This document shows, piece after piece, positions 25,279-35,572 of a DNA stretch of 64,000 nt. Origin of the DNA: Haloarcula nitratireducens. GTDB lineage: Archaea; Halobacteriota; Halobacteria; Halobacteriales; Haloarculaceae. Under the pieces are notes generated by a model. The model was not told the DNA's origin and did no database searches. It saw only the letters and a list, made by a program, of their open reading frames with translations. The position numbers and the translations under genes were made by a program. Position 1 is the stretch's first letter. Every line of letters starts with the position of its first letter. The DNA lies in assembly GCF_019599505.1 (NCBI RefSeq), contig NZ_RKLT01000008.1, positions 53,103-117,102 of the forward strand, written 5' to 3'.

Positions 25279-27630
25279 TCACGCATCAATGCCGGGCACG
25301 GAAATATCGGCGCTGCGGAGACGACGGGCGTTGATAGCGACGATGATTGTCGAGAGAGACATGAACACCGCGCCGATCGCCGGCGACAGCAGGATACCGA
25401 TAGGCGCGAGGACTCCGGCAGCGAGTGGGAGCGCGAAGACGTTGTAGCCGGTCGCCCAGACCAGATTCTCCTGCATCTTCCGGTAGCTCGCCTTCGAGAG
25501 CTTGATGAGACGGACGACATCCAGGGGATTGTTGTCGACGAGGATGATATCGCCCGACTCGATGGCGACGTCGGTCCCTGAACCGATGGCAATACCGACA
25601 TCTGCTCGCGTGAGCGCCGGCGCGTCGTTGACGCCGTCGCCGACCATCGCGACCAGTTTCCCCTCGGACTGGAGCGCTTCGACTTTCGTGTCCTTTTCGT
25701 CGGGGAGTACCTCCGCGAAGTACTGGTCGATGCCGAGTTCCTCCGAGACAGCCCGTGCGACGTCCTCCGAGTCACCGGTCAGCATCGCCACCTCGATATC
25801 CATCGCGTGTAGCGCCTCGATGGCCTGCCGGCTTTCTTCCCGAATAACGTCCGCCAGCGCGAATGCTGCGACGACTTCGGATTCGTCGTGGACCAGGTAG
25901 ATAACCGTCTCTGCGTTCGAGCCAGCTTCCTCCGCGAAGGCAGCGATTTCGTTGGACCGCTCGATACCGAATTTCTCAATCAGGTTCGGTCCACCGATAT
26001 GAACCGTCTCGCCGTCCACAGTGGCTCTGACGCCGAGACCGCGGAAATTCTCAAAGTTCGAAACCTTCGCTCGCTGGATATCCCGTTCCTCGGCGGCGTC
26101 TCGGATGGCGCGAGCGATCATATGCTCGGAGTCACCCTCGACACCAGCGGCGACTTCGAATGCTCGCTCTTCAGTCCAGTCGCCTGCCGTCTCAACGCCG
26201 ACGACGCCCTGTTCGCCCTTCGTGAGGGTCCCGGTCTTGTCAAACATCACCGTGTCCAGATTTCGAGATTCCTCCATGGCGATGCGGTCGCGGATGAGCA
26301 TCCCGTTTTGGGCAGCCGTGGAAGTGTTGATCGCGACCACGAGCGGGACGGCAAGTCCAAGTGCGTGGGGACACGCGATGACCAGGACCGTCACGACGCG
26401 CTCGAGGACGGTGATGTTGTACCCGGTGGCGACGACCCACGCGACGGCCGTAATCGCCGCGACGCCGAGTGCAATGTAGAACAGCCAGCCAGCTGCCTTG
26501 TCGGCGAGTAACTGGGTTCGAGATTTCGATTTCTGAGCTTCATCAACAAGCCGCATGATGCCCGCCAGCGTCGTCTCTTCGCCCGTCTTCGTGATCTTGA
26601 TTCGGAGGCTCCCGTCCTGATTGACCGTCCCGGCGACCACTTCTGATCCGGGTTCCTTGCCCACGGGCCTGGATTCGCCCGTAATCATTGATTCGTCGAC
26701 CGAGGACTCCCCCTCGACGACTTCCCCATCCGCAGGTACACTCGCACCCGGACGAACGAGAACGACGTCGTCCTCGCCGAGTTCGGAGACAGGAACCTCT
26801 TCCGTGTCCCCACTCTCGGTGACGCGCTCGGCGATGTCGGGCATGAGCTTCGCCAGCTCGTCGAGCGCACCGGATGCCTGCCGGACCGACCGCATCTCCA
26901 TCCAGTGGCCCAGCAGCATGATGTCGATCAGCGTGACGAGTTCCCAGAAGAACGGCGTCGTGCCCGGGAGGAACAGACTCCCGATAGAGTAGACGAACGC
27001 GACGGTTATCGCCAGCGAAATGAGCATCATCATCCCCGGCTCACGGTTCTCGAGTTCCGTCCGGGCCATCGAGAGGAACGGCACCCCACCATATCCGAAG
27101 ACGATCACCGCGAGAACGGGCGTGATCCAGGCGCTGCCAGGGAATGTCGGTGCCGTGTACCCGAAGACGTCCTGGATGAACTCGCTGAAGAAGATGACTG
27201 GCACCGAGAGGACGAGCGACACCCAAAACCGCCGGCGGAACATCCCTTCGTGGCCCGTGTGGTCCGTGTGGGCTCCGTGATCGTCGTGTGAACCCCCTTC
27301 GTGACCGTTCGCCCCGTGGTCGTGCGTTGCTTCTCCGTGGTGAGTGTGTCCGGTTTCGGCTTGGCGGTGCCCGTCCTCGGCTTCGTGCTCGTGATGCGCG
27401 TGTTCGTCCGGGGAGTCGGATTCCGTGGTGGCCTCATCCGCCGCAGTGTGTGCTTCGTGCTCTGGGGAGTGGGTCTGCTGTTCGGATGACGCGTGGGTTG
27501 TTGCCAGCGCTTCAGCATCTGCTTCTAGCTGGCAAATTCGACAACAGTAGACGGATCCTTCGGATTGATGCGAGGAGTTACCCTCTGCAGAGGGGTTTTC
27601 GGAGTTCTCGTGGTCTGGATGGTTGCTCAT
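25279..27630 (-). CDS. CopB-type heavy-metal P1B ATPase
   Basis: A 783-residue metal-exporting P-type ATPase. The transmembrane CPH motif ([13 protein letters not shown], about residue 419) is that of the CopB class, which exports copper or silver. TGES, DKTGT (about 463), [10 protein letters not shown] and eight membrane helices are present. The cytoplasmic N-terminus is highly His/Asp/Glu-rich (residues about 40-145) with a CC..C motif near residue 30, likely for metal binding. The ATG at 27630 is preferred; AATATAATG lies 30 bases upstream, and longer in-frame starts have non-haloarchaeal composition. Confidence 0.92.
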   Translation of the reverse strand: MSNHPDHENSENPSAEGNSSHQSEGSVYCCRICQLEADAEALATTHASSEQQTHSPEHEAHTAADEATTESDSPDEHAHHEHEAEDGHRQAETGHTHHGEATHDHGANGHEGGSHDDHGAHTDHTGHEGMFRRRFWVSLVLSVPVIFFSEFIQDVFGYTAPTFPGSAWITPVLAVIVFGYGGVPFLSMARTELENREPGMMMLISLAITVAFVYSIGSLFLPGTTPFFWELVTLIDIMLLGHWMEMRSVRQASGALDELAKLMPDIAERVTESGDTEEVPVSELGEDDVVLVRPGASVPADGEVVEGESSVDESMITGESRPVGKEPGSEVVAGTVNQDGSLRIKITKTGEETTLAGIMRLVDEAQKSKSRTQLLADKAAGWLFYIALGVAAITAVAWVVATGYNITVLERVVTVLVIACPHALGLAVPLVVAINTSTAAQNGMLIRDRIAMEESRNLDTVMFDKTGTLTKGEQGVVGVETAGDWTEERAFEVAAGVEGDSEHMIARAIRDAAEERDIQRAKVSNFENFRGLGVRATVDGETVHIGGPNLIEKFGIERSNEIAAFAEEAGSNAETVIYLVHDESEVVAAFALADVIREESRQAIEALHAMDIEVAMLTGDSEDVARAVSEELGIDQYFAEVLPDEKDTKVEALQSEGKLVAMVGDGVNDAPALTRADVGIAIGSGTDVAIESGDIILVDNNPLDVVRLIKLSKASYRKMQENLVWATGYNVFALPLAAGVLAPIGILLSPAIGAVFMSLSTIIVAINARRLRSADISVPGIDA

Positions 27631-27754
27631 GGCGTGGGTTTTGGTGCCGTCCCTCATTATATTGTCCAGGCCCTGACACTGCGCGGTGCCATCGGAAGGG
27701 CCGGTACCGAACGAGAACGGCGGCGCGTTCGTCGACGTCCGTTTTCGGCGTTTC

Positions 27755-27952
27755 TCAGGCGGAGGCGGTGTATCCAGCGTCTTCGACGGCATGGACGAGT
27801 GCCGTGACGTCAGCATCGCCATCGACGCTCGCCTGTTCGGCTTCTCGATCGGCGGTCGCGTCGGTCACGCCGCTCACCTCTCGAAGCGCGTCTTCGACCG
27901 TCTGTTCACAGTGGCCGCACGTCATTCCCTCGACGGTGATGGTCATCGACAT
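27755..27952 (-). CDS. CopZ-like copper chaperone (HMA domain)
   Basis: A 65-residue HMA protein with [11 protein letters not shown], the GMTCxxC copper site, and the C-terminal EDAGYTA. It should carry Cu(I) to the P-type ATPases nearby. It is divergent from the Lrp-TRASH regulator at 28085, with 132 bases between them. An ATG two codons downstream is equally possible. Confidence 0.9.
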   Translation of the reverse strand: MSMTITVEGMTCGHCEQTVEDALREVSGVTDATADREAEQASVDGDADVTALVHAVEDAGYTASA

Positions 27953-28031
27953 ACAAGAACACCTACGCTCCCCTTTCTTATGTGGATTTTCCCTTCGATA
28001 TAGCGGCTGATAGCCAATCCAAAGCTTGGGA

Positions 28032-28063
28032 AACTAAGCAGTTCCCTCCGAGTTGCTTTAGTT
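28032..28063. promoter_or_regulatory. imperfect inverted repeat in the copZ/regulator divergent promoter
   Basis: AACTAAGCA (28032-28040) and TGCTTTAGTT (28054-28063) are inverted copies differing by one extra base. The right arm overlaps a TATA-like CTTTAGTT about 25 bases before the regulator ATG at 28085. It is a candidate binding site for the Lrp-TRASH protein. The pairing is imperfect, so this is tentative. Confidence 0.35.
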
Positions 28064-28084
28064 GATGGTCGCCATTGGTTCACT

Positions 28085-28684
28085 ATGCGCGATCTCGACG
28101 AAACCGATCTGGAAATCCTCCAGCTCCTGCTGTCGAACGCTCGTCGACCATACAGTGATATCGCGGACGCCGTCGGTCTCTCGGCACCGGCCGTTTCGGA
28201 TCGGGTGGCGAGACTGCAGGAGAGAGGTATCATCAACCGATTCACCCTTGACGTTGATCACTCACAACTCCGGAAGGGGATTCCTGTATTGCTGACGCTG
28301 GACGTCTCCTCTGAGGGGCCAGGAGTCGCGTCACTCAAAGATGTCCTGCTCAACGAGGGAGCGGTCGAACACGTATTCACCACCGCTGAAGCCGATTTAG
28401 TCGTCTATGCGCGCGTTCCGGACAACGACGTTGCGAGCTGGCTCGACGACACGCTCGAAGACGGAGCGATCGCAGATTTCGAAGTGACGCTCCTGGCAGG
28501 CGCTGACTGGTCGCCTGATCTGGGCGGAACGGAGTTCGCCCTTTCCTGTGCTCAGTGCGGGAATACGGTCGATACCGAGGGGACAGCGACCCGTATCGAC
28601 GGGGAGTTGTACCAGTTCTGTTGTCCGTCGTGTGAATCCCGATTCGAGGAGAAATACGAGCAGCTCCAGCAAGGTGCTGATTGA
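28085..28684 (+). CDS. Lrp/AsnC-family regulator with C-terminal TRASH metal-sensing domain (copy 1)
   Basis: A 199-residue regulator. Residues 5-60 are an AsnC-type helix-turn-helix (LLLSNARRPYSDIADAVGLS), then a ligand-binding-like middle, and residues about 155-190 form a TRASH domain (SCAQCGNTV, FCCPSCESRF). TRASH domains sense copper and related metals, as known for archaeal CopT/CopR-type regulators. It is divergent from copZ and followed by copA, so it probably controls both. The paralogue at 56514 has the same architecture. Confidence 0.9.
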   Translation: MRDLDETDLEILQLLLSNARRPYSDIADAVGLSAPAVSDRVARLQERGIINRFTLDVDHSQLRKGIPVLLTLDVSSEGPGVASLKDVLLNEGAVEHVFTTAEADLVVYARVPDNDVASWLDDTLEDGAIADFEVTLLAGADWSPDLGGTEFALSCAQCGNTVDTEGTATRIDGELYQFCCPSCESRFEEKYEQLQQGAD

Positions 28685-28789
28685 TGAGAGATGTCTGCTA
28701 GGCTGCTTTGGATTCGAAGTTTCACAGCCCTATTTTCCGAACACTTGAAAGGGCAAATCGATTGAACAAGGGGGCCGTATGAGCATATA

Positions 28790-31447
28790 ATGAGTCAGCG
28801 CCGAAGCCAAATCAACATCCAGGGGATGAGTTGCGCGAATTGTTCGCAGACCATCGCCGACGCCGTCAGGTCCCTAGATGGCGTCTCGGACGCGAACATC
28901 AATTTCGCGACCGACGAGGGAAGCGTCGAGTACGATCCGGACGAGATCTCACTCGGTCGAATCTTCGATACCATCGAGGACGCCGGCTACTCGCCGGTCA
29001 CGAATTCGGTGAGCATCGGTATCACGGATATGTCGTGTGCGAACTGCTCGGAGACAGTCCAAGATGCGCTTGAGCGAACGGCAGGCGTCGTCAGCGCCGA
29101 CGTGAACTTCGCGACCGACGAGGCACAGGTCACGTTCAACCCGGCTGAGGCGATCCTCACGGACTTCTACGACGCTATCGAGGACGCTGGCTACTCACCC
29201 GTTCGCGAGGACGCCGAAACTGGAGATGGATCAGGAGGTGACGCGAGAGAGGCGGCCCGGCAGGAGGAAATCAAACGCCAGTTACGGCTGACGCTGTTCG
29301 GTGCGGCGCTCGCGGCCCCCATGCTGTTTTTCCTCGCCGAGAAGTTCCTCCTCGGCGGTGGCGTCCTCCCGGAGACAATTCTCGGGATCAAGTTCGGCTG
29401 GGCAGAGTTCCTGCTGGCGACACCCGTCCAGCTGGTCCTCGGCTGGCCGTTCTACAAGAACTCCTACAAGGCGCTCGTCAAGAACGGCCGCGCCAACATG
29501 GACGTGCTGATTGCGCTAGGCTCGACCACTGCGTACGTCTACTCCGTCGCAGTCTTGCTCGGCGTAATCGCCGGGGGGCTGTACTTCGACACGGCGGCGC
29601 TCATCTTGGTGTTCATCACGCTCGGGAACTACCTCGAAGCTCGCTCGAAGGGGCAGGCCGGCGAAGCGCTTCGGAAGCTCCTCGAAATGGAGGCCGAGAC
29701 GGCCACTATCGTCGATGAGGACGGCAACGAGGAGGAAATCCCGCTTGAGGACGTCGAGGTCGGGGATCGAATGAAGGTCCGACCCGGTGAGCAGATTCCG
29801 ACTGACGGCGTCGTCGTCGACGGACAGTCCGCGGTGGACGAGTCGATGGTGACCGGCGAGTCCGTCCCTGTCGAGAAGAGCGAGGGCGACGAGGTGGTCG
29901 GCTCGACCATCAACGAGAACGGCGTGCTCGTCGTGGAGGCGACGAAGGTCGGCAAGGACACGGCGCTCCAGCAAATCGTTCAGACGGTCAAGGAAGCCCA
30001 GTCACGCCAGCCCGACATCCAGAACCTCGCCGACCGCATCTCGGCGTACTTCGTGCCGGCAGTCATCGCGAACGCCGTTCTCTGGGGCGTCGTCTGGTAT
30101 CTGTTCCCCGAACTCCTCGTCGGAGTTGTCGACGCGCTTCCGCTTTGGAGCCTCGTTGCTGGCGGTCCCGTCGCTGCGGGTGGTGTGTCGGTCTTCGAGT
30201 TTTCTATCATCGTGTTCGCGTCGGCCGTGCTCATCGCCTGCCCCTGTGCGCTCGGGCTGGCGACGCCTGCCGCCACGATGGTCGGGACGACTATCGGCGC
30301 ACAGAACGGCGTCCTGTTCAAGGGCGGTGACATCCTCGAGCGAGCGAAGGACGTGGACACGGTCGTCTTCGACAAGACCGGGACGCTGACGAAGGGCGAA
30401 ATGGAGCTGACCGACGTTGTCGTCTTCAACGGTGACGGACAGCCGATCACAGACGGCGGCGACACCGCTGCCGATGGCGGTCCCGCGAGCGGTGCGAGCG
30501 GGTCCTCGTCGGATCGCCGATCCGACGGCGGCCAACTAACTGCACGTGACCACCTCAGCGAGGACGACGTATTGCGGCTCGCAGCCACGGCCGAGAGCGG
30601 GAGCGAACACCCGCTCGCCCGCGCTATCGTCGACGGAGCCAGAGACCGCGGGATCGACGTGACCGACCCCGAGGACTTCGAGAACGTCCCCGGACACGGC
30701 ATCAAAGCGACCGTCGGTGACAGCGAGGTACTGGTGGGCAACCGGAAGCTGCTTCGCGACAACGGAATCGACCCCTCACCCGCCCAGGAGACGATGGAAC
30801 GCCTGGAGAACGAAGGGAAGACGGCGATGCTCGTCGCCTACGAGGGCGAACTCGTGGGTGTGGTCGCCAATGCCGACACGATCAAAGAGAGCGCGAAAGA
30901 CGCTATAAGTCAGCTACAGGAACGTGGTGTCGACGTGATGATGATCACGGGCGACAACGAGCGGACCGCCCGCGCGGTCGCCGAGCAGGTCGGCATCGCT
31001 CCCGAGAACGTTCGCGCGGAGGTTCTCCCCGAGGACAAATCCGATGCCGTCGAGAGCATTCAGGACGAAGGCCGGAAGGCGATGATGGTCGGCGACGGCG
31101 TCAACGATGCGCCCGCCCTCGCCGTCGCGTACGTGGGGACGGCCATCGGCTCGGGGACGGATGTCGCCATCGAGGCGGCGGACGTGACGCTGATGCGGGA
31201 CGATCCGCTGGACGTGGTGAAGGCGATTCGCATCTCGGACGCGACGCTCGCGAAGATCAAGCAGAACCTCGTGTGGGCGCTGGGCTACAACACCGCGATG
31301 ATCCCGCTGGCGTCGCTGGGCCTACTCCAACCGGTGCTCGCTGCCGGTGCGATGGCGTTCTCCAGCGTGTCGGTGCTGTCGAACAGCCTGCTGTTCCGAC
31401 GGTACACCCCCGATCACGACTACAAACTGCTCGGAAAACTCCGCTGA
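28790..31447 (+). CDS. copA: copper-exporting P1B ATPase CopA
   Basis: An 885-residue Cu(I) exporter. Two N-terminal HMA domains carry GMSCANC (residues 12-18) and DMSCANC (about 82-88). The transmembrane copper site is ACPCALG (about 483), and [14 protein letters not shown] (about 527), the HP motif in SEHPLA and [10 protein letters not shown] are all present. A Gly/Ser/Asp-rich insert of about 35 residues follows the phosphorylation site. The strand after [10 protein letters not shown] reads AVAYVG rather than the usual A.ADVG, a minor oddity. It lies downstream of the TRASH regulator, with a 105-base gap holding its own promoter. Confidence 0.95.
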   Translation: MSQRRSQINIQGMSCANCSQTIADAVRSLDGVSDANINFATDEGSVEYDPDEISLGRIFDTIEDAGYSPVTNSVSIGITDMSCANCSETVQDALERTAGVVSADVNFATDEAQVTFNPAEAILTDFYDAIEDAGYSPVREDAETGDGSGGDAREAARQEEIKRQLRLTLFGAALAAPMLFFLAEKFLLGGGVLPETILGIKFGWAEFLLATPVQLVLGWPFYKNSYKALVKNGRANMDVLIALGSTTAYVYSVAVLLGVIAGGLYFDTAALILVFITLGNYLEARSKGQAGEALRKLLEMEAETATIVDEDGNEEEIPLEDVEVGDRMKVRPGEQIPTDGVVVDGQSAVDESMVTGESVPVEKSEGDEVVGSTINENGVLVVEATKVGKDTALQQIVQTVKEAQSRQPDIQNLADRISAYFVPAVIANAVLWGVVWYLFPELLVGVVDALPLWSLVAGGPVAAGGVSVFEFSIIVFASAVLIACPCALGLATPAATMVGTTIGAQNGVLFKGGDILERAKDVDTVVFDKTGTLTKGEMELTDVVVFNGDGQPITDGGDTAADGGPASGASGSSSDRRSDGGQLTARDHLSEDDVLRLAATAESGSEHPLARAIVDGARDRGIDVTDPEDFENVPGHGIKATVGDSEVLVGNRKLLRDNGIDPSPAQETMERLENEGKTAMLVAYEGELVGVVANADTIKESAKDAISQLQERGVDVMMITGDNERTARAVAEQVGIAPENVRAEVLPEDKSDAVESIQDEGRKAMMVGDGVNDAPALAVAYVGTAIGSGTDVAIEAADVTLMRDDPLDVVKAIRISDATLAKIKQNLVWALGYNTAMIPLASLGLLQPVLAAGAMAFSSVSVLSNSLLFRRYTPDHDYKLLGKLR

Positions 31448-31467
31448 GCGCCAAAGCCACTTGATCC

Positions 31468-31692
31468 ATGTCATCTATTTCCCGCCGCACGGTGCACGCG
31501 TACCTCGTCGAGACAGCCGATACCGAGCCCACGTATCTTCGGGCTCGGGATATCGCTAGCGACCTCGATGGATCGCTGAAAGCCGTCGCACAGTATTTGA
31601 GCCAGCTCCAAGATGACCTCACTGACGTGTCGCTCGAACAGTGGGGGCGCTCGAAAAGTATCACGTGGCGAGTCGAGGTGAGCGAGTCGTGA
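31468..31692 (+). CDS. small winged-helix-like protein (DUF7123-like)
   Basis: A 74-residue protein with a probable winged-helix fold: RTVHAYLVETADTEP, RARDIASDLDGSLKAVAQYLSQL and a C-terminal WRVEVSES. This pattern is common in haloarchaeal genomes. The TGA overlaps the GTG start of the DUF63 gene, so the two are translationally coupled. It begins 20 bases after copA and may share its transcript. Confidence 0.75.
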   Translation: MSSISRRTVHAYLVETADTEPTYLRARDIASDLDGSLKAVAQYLSQLQDDLTDVSLEQWGRSKSITWRVEVSES

Positions 31693-32690
31693 GCACCGTC
31701 ACACGACGTGTCGAATCCTTCCTCCCCGACACCGGGACTCGGGAGTGGTGGGCGCTGTATCTGCTTGCCCCGGTCGTCCTCATCGGTGCAGCACTCCTCG
31801 CATTCCCGACGCTCATCTACGACCGATTCGTCTGGCAGTATCTCTGGGGCCCGGTCGTCGCCGACGCTGCCGGCCAGCCAGTCACGCACGAGGGAATACG
31901 GGCCGTCCGGGGGTATAATGCCGTGAACACGGTGACCTATCTCGGTGCAGTCGTGTACAGCCTTCCCGGCCTCCGAGCGTATCTCAACCACCTCGGTGTC
32001 ACGTTCGACGCGCGACTCGCATACGGGTTCGCACCGATAATCGTCGCCGGCGGGGCGATGCGCGCTCTCGAAGACCTCGGACTGCTCGGTGACTACGCGG
32101 TATGGTTCATCACCCCGTCGATCTATTTCGTCGTCACAGGCGTCACAGTCCTCGCGCTCGGCCTTGGCACACTCGTGCGCGACAGAGGCATCGGTTCTAT
32201 CCCGTCGACGGTCGGCGTCGTCGGGACAGTCTGGGCAGCCAGCGCCGTCGGATGGGCACTCTGGCACGGACTCTCGACGGCGATGCCGCTCCGCCTGTGG
32301 GTCCCCGTCGCGACGACGGGGATCGCCCTCGGCGTGACCGCGCTCTACTACTGGGGGACGAACTTCGTCGACGGCACACAGCTCCGGCACCCACTCTTCC
32401 TGCTGGCCGTCTTCGGACAGACGTGGGACGCCGCACAGAACCTCATCGGCGTCACGTTCCTCGGCTATTCACCCAAGCTGGTCGTGACGAATCTCGTGTA
32501 CCAGGCGACCGGATTCTCGGGGTCGACGTTCGTCCTCAAACTCCTCGTGACCGGCGGGATCGTCTGGTACCTTGCGGACGCGAAAGACGAGATGAACCAC
32601 ACCTGGTGGTGGCTCATGACGTTCTTCATCGGCGCGATCGGACTCCCGATGGGCGTCCGTGGGTCGCTCCGGATGATGCTTGGGGTCTAA
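31689..32690 (+). CDS. DUF63-family polytopic membrane protein
   Basis: A 333-residue protein with eight or so hydrophobic helices, including NTVTYLGAVVYSLPGL, a conserved polar stretch GFAPIIVAGGAMRALEDLG, and QTWDAAQNLIGV. These match the archaeal DUF63 family, which has no known biochemical role. The GTG start overlaps the preceding TGA (GTGA); an ATG at 31641 lies inside the upstream gene and is unlikely. Confidence 0.82.
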   Translation: MSTVTRRVESFLPDTGTREWWALYLLAPVVLIGAALLAFPTLIYDRFVWQYLWGPVVADAAGQPVTHEGIRAVRGYNAVNTVTYLGAVVYSLPGLRAYLNHLGVTFDARLAYGFAPIIVAGGAMRALEDLGLLGDYAVWFITPSIYFVVTGVTVLALGLGTLVRDRGIGSIPSTVGVVGTVWAASAVGWALWHGLSTAMPLRLWVPVATTGIALGVTALYYWGTNFVDGTQLRHPLFLLAVFGQTWDAAQNLIGVTFLGYSPKLVVTNLVYQATGFSGSTFVLKLLVTGGIVWYLADAKDEMNHTWWWLMTFFIGAIGLPMGVRGSLRMMLGV

Positions 32691-32855
32691 TATCAGGATG
32701 ATAGGAAAACAGATGATTTCAAACCAATATACCATGGTATTCACCTCCGTCTCAGAGCAGTGCTCAGTCGTCGCTATGATCACTGAGAGTGTACCTCTGG
32801 GACAATGGAATATCTGGTCCCTCGATCACCGGACGTTCCTACGATTACCGATACG

Positions 32856-34070
32856 ATGAATCAGACACCGACAGTTGCGGTACTGGGTGGCGCAATGGCC
32901 GGATTAGCGGCTGCAGAGGGGCTTCATAGCGATGGATTTGATGTCGAGCTCTACGAACGCCAGACGTACAACGAGAAACGCGTCAACTGTGGCGAAGCGA
33001 TGACCGCCGCCTCTGCAATCCCCCTTGAGAAGACCGCAGAAAACGGGTTCATTAATCCGCTTCCAGAGATGGAAGTCGAGGTGTACGATGGCGTCCAGTC
33101 GGATCGTCAGTGTACCGGACGCGGGAGGTTCACTGCATCGGATGCCTACATCACCGATCGTAACGTCGTCGAACAATCGTGGGCAGACCGCCTCGCACAG
33201 AGAGGGGTAGACGTCAACGAGAATCGGTCGATCACACCGACTGAGTTATTCGAGTTCGCAGACGGGTACGATGTCGTCGTCGACGCCACTGGCCAACCCT
33301 CGCTTACCAGCAAGGCACTCCAATCGACCGGCGAATACTCCGGATACCTTGTCGCACTCAACGCCGATGTCGTGGGGGACTTCAGCGACGTATACCCCAA
33401 CAGCCGGATTATACTCGAAAACTACACCGGATACACGTGGGCTTTCTCAAAAACACCGAATCGCGCCAACGTCGGGATCGGATGGGCTGTCAGTGACCGT
33501 CCGGATGACTACATGGCTGCGTTCAAACGTGCCTGTGAGCGTAACGGATGGCCCGAGCCGACACGGGAACGGACAAACGTCGCGATTATCCCGGAAGGCC
33601 CAAGTCTCGATCCCCAGCGAACCTATCACCCCGACTACTCTATCGTGCGTGTAGGTGATGCTGCCGGGATTGCAAACCGGCTTACGGGAAAAGGAATCTC
33701 ACAGGCCATTCAATCGTCGTATCTCGCAGCGGAACTGGCGGCTGAGAATCGATTGGAAGCATATCCGGAACAGCTGTATCGGGAAATGAAACCTGAATAC
33801 CTGCTGGCAACGGTTATTCGATACTTCACCGAGACACGACAGCCACAGATCCTCGGTAAAGCAATTCAAGCCGGCTCTGGAATGGACATCGAAGCTGTCG
33901 ATCGCTCGCCGCGAGACGTATTGATACAGCTCGCACGACACCCACGGTTATTCGTTCAGATCTTCGGGAAACGGAAGGTACTCCAGCGCGTCTATCAAGC
34001 AGCGACCGATCAGTGGGAGTATACTTCGATACCGGACGGTGAGAGCCCGATCGTCGATTCCTCTTTCTAG
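32856..34070 (+). CDS. geranylgeranyl-reductase-like FAD-dependent oxidoreductase
   Basis: A 404-residue flavoprotein. The N-terminal Rossmann motif is VLGGAMAGLAAAEGL with an acidic residue closing the second strand (LYERQ). A second FAD motif is YSIVRVGDAAGIANRLTGKGIS, typical of geranylgeranyl reductase and related halogenase/monooxygenase enzymes. The middle (YTGYTWAFSKTPNRANVGIGW) also fits that family. It probably reduces double bonds of isoprenoid chains in lipids or quinones. The ATG at 32856 puts the Rossmann motif at residue 7. Confidence 0.85.
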   Translation: MNQTPTVAVLGGAMAGLAAAEGLHSDGFDVELYERQTYNEKRVNCGEAMTAASAIPLEKTAENGFINPLPEMEVEVYDGVQSDRQCTGRGRFTASDAYITDRNVVEQSWADRLAQRGVDVNENRSITPTELFEFADGYDVVVDATGQPSLTSKALQSTGEYSGYLVALNADVVGDFSDVYPNSRIILENYTGYTWAFSKTPNRANVGIGWAVSDRPDDYMAAFKRACERNGWPEPTRERTNVAIIPEGPSLDPQRTYHPDYSIVRVGDAAGIANRLTGKGISQAIQSSYLAAELAAENRLEAYPEQLYREMKPEYLLATVIRYFTETRQPQILGKAIQAGSGMDIEAVDRSPRDVLIQLARHPRLFVQIFGKRKVLQRVYQAATDQWEYTSIPDGESPIVDSSF

Positions 34071-34160
34071 TATGATGAGAGTTGTATCGGTGATGCAGCT
34101 TCTCACTCATCGTCTTCTGCATCGACAAAGTACGACAGTGGGAGTTACGTGAATCAACGG

Positions 34161-34460
34161 TCAGGGGCGGAAGAGCGAGTAAAACCACGCTTCGGTATCT
34201 GGATGGAGGCCATCGCATACCGCATGAACCGCCATAGCTACTGACACTGCAAAGACAGCGTGGAGTAGATGCGCCGGGACTGACTCGGTTAGCAATGCAC
34301 TCACACCGATCACCGCAGAGATAGAGGCGCCGACGCCGACTCTAAAAAAGAAGGCACGCTGAATTACTAGAACGATGTCCTGATAGAGAAGCACGTAACA
34401 AAGAACTGTGAGACCACTGCTGATGAGTGTCGGGATCAGCAGGAGCAGCACCGAACTCAT
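34161..34460 (-). CDS. small four-helix membrane protein
   Basis: A 99-residue protein that is nearly all hydrophobic: four helices with short charged turns, ending DTEAWFYSLFRP. It is the second of two adjacent 99-residue membrane proteins overlapping by four bases (ATGA). It has no recognised motif. The pair probably forms a membrane complex. Confidence 0.65.
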   Translation of the reverse strand: MSSVLLLLIPTLISSGLTVLCYVLLYQDIVLVIQRAFFFRVGVGASISAVIGVSALLTESVPAHLLHAVFAVSVAMAVHAVCDGLHPDTEAWFYSLFRP

Positions 34461-34756
34461 TGTAAGTCACTCCCCGAGTATCCCAGCCGAGGGTGGATGT
34501 ACCCCAACCCAGCGATCAGAGCCGTCACACCGAGTATAGCACCTGTTTCGACAGTTACGAGAAGATCGTGCGGAAGCGGTGTAAGTGTTCCAAGATGAGC
34601 GAGTCCGAACAGTAAACTTACGAGCGGAACTCCGACCAGTAATCGACCGTACGTTCCCTCATACTGGTGCCAGATTCTGAGCGTTTTCGCGGCTGTGTAT
34701 CCGGTACTCATGAGGATGACACCAGTCAAGAGGATGTCTGGAATAGTTGGAACCAT
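34457..34756 (-). CDS. small membrane protein, partner of the downstream gene
   Basis: A 99-residue protein with three hydrophobic helices and a basic loop after the first (TAAKTLRIWHQYEG). The overlap with the next gene implies coupled translation. It vaguely recalls the small membrane proteins of the HTH cassettes (helix, Y/K/R turn, helix) but is not clearly homologous. Confidence 0.6.
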   Translation of the reverse strand: MVPTIPDILLTGVILMSTGYTAAKTLRIWHQYEGTYGRLLVGVPLVSLLFGLAHLGTLTPLPHDLLVTVETGAILGVTALIAGLGYIHPRLGYSGSDLQ

Positions 34757-34840
34757 GGGGGGTCTACGTCACCCAACAAGAAGTTCGTTATCCACGTGCA
34801 GATATGCTCCCACACCCCGAGCTTGTCTGAGTGACTCTTA

Positions 34841-35539
34841 TTACTGACCGTCGGAGTCATCGTGGTTACGGGACTCAGCCACAATTTCTCGCCATTTACC
34901 CCAATCCGGGAGGAACATCGGGACATTCTGCTGATACAGTTGGTAGTCCTCGCCGAACTTGTCGACCATGTCGCGCTCTTCCTTCCGCGCAAGCCACGCG
35001 AAGACCACGACTACGAGCGGAAAGAGACCGACAGAGAACACTGTTGGCCAGTGAATGATTCCTTCGCCGAACAAGGCGATGAACAAACCGGTGTACTGCG
35101 GATGACGTACGTAGCCGTACAGCCCGTCCGTGACAAGTCGATCATTCTGCCGAGCCCGATAGACCTGCCGCCATCCTTGAGCAAACAGTCCGATGCCGAC
35201 GAGAGCCACGGCATAGCCGAGTAGCATCGAAACCAGCATTCCAGTCTCACCGAAGCCGACGAGTGTCGACCAGAGATTTGTGCTGGCGGACTCGCGATCG
35301 AACCCGAAAAATCGAACTAACAGGTAGATCGTGAGCGGAAACCCGTACATTTCCGCATACAACGCGATGATGAACGCCTGTACTACCCCAGCGCCAACCC
35401 ACTCTCGCCAGCTATCTGGAGCAAAATACCGATAGAAGAACCAGGAAACCACGACGATAACGATTAGTGCGAGTCCCCAGGCTGCGGGGTTAGTAACGGA
35501 AAAATCGATTGCTGAAACCATCATGACGTTCAGAGCCAT
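34841..35539 (-). CDS. isoprenylcysteine-methyltransferase-like membrane protein
   Basis: A 232-residue protein with five to six helices and the family signature LYGYVRHPQYTGLFIALFGE, followed by RKEERDMVDKFGEDYQLYQQNVPMF. It should methylate an unknown acceptor at the membrane using S-adenosylmethionine. The ATG at 35539 is chosen because TTATTTAC lies 28 bases upstream; other starts are at 35551 and 35524. It is a paralogue of the enzyme at 24656. Confidence 0.82.
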   Translation of the reverse strand: MALNVMMVSAIDFSVTNPAAWGLALIVIVVVSWFFYRYFAPDSWREWVGAGVVQAFIIALYAEMYGFPLTIYLLVRFFGFDRESASTNLWSTLVGFGETGMLVSMLLGYAVALVGIGLFAQGWRQVYRARQNDRLVTDGLYGYVRHPQYTGLFIALFGEGIIHWPTVFSVGLFPLVVVVFAWLARKEERDMVDKFGEDYQLYQQNVPMFLPDWGKWREIVAESRNHDDSDGQ

Positions 35540-35572
35540 TCTATGGGCCAATTCTCTACCAGAGTAAATAAC

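Noticed and set aside
31257..32390. Long minus-strand open frame of 377 codons
   Set aside because: Antisense to the end of copA and the DUF63 gene; no family resemblance and Cys/Arg/Asp-rich shadow composition.
32469..32735. 89-codon minus-strand frame with a perfect Shine-Dalgarno
   Set aside because: Most of it is antisense to the conserved DUF63 gene and the product has no family; kept only as a comment on the Shine-Dalgarno word.
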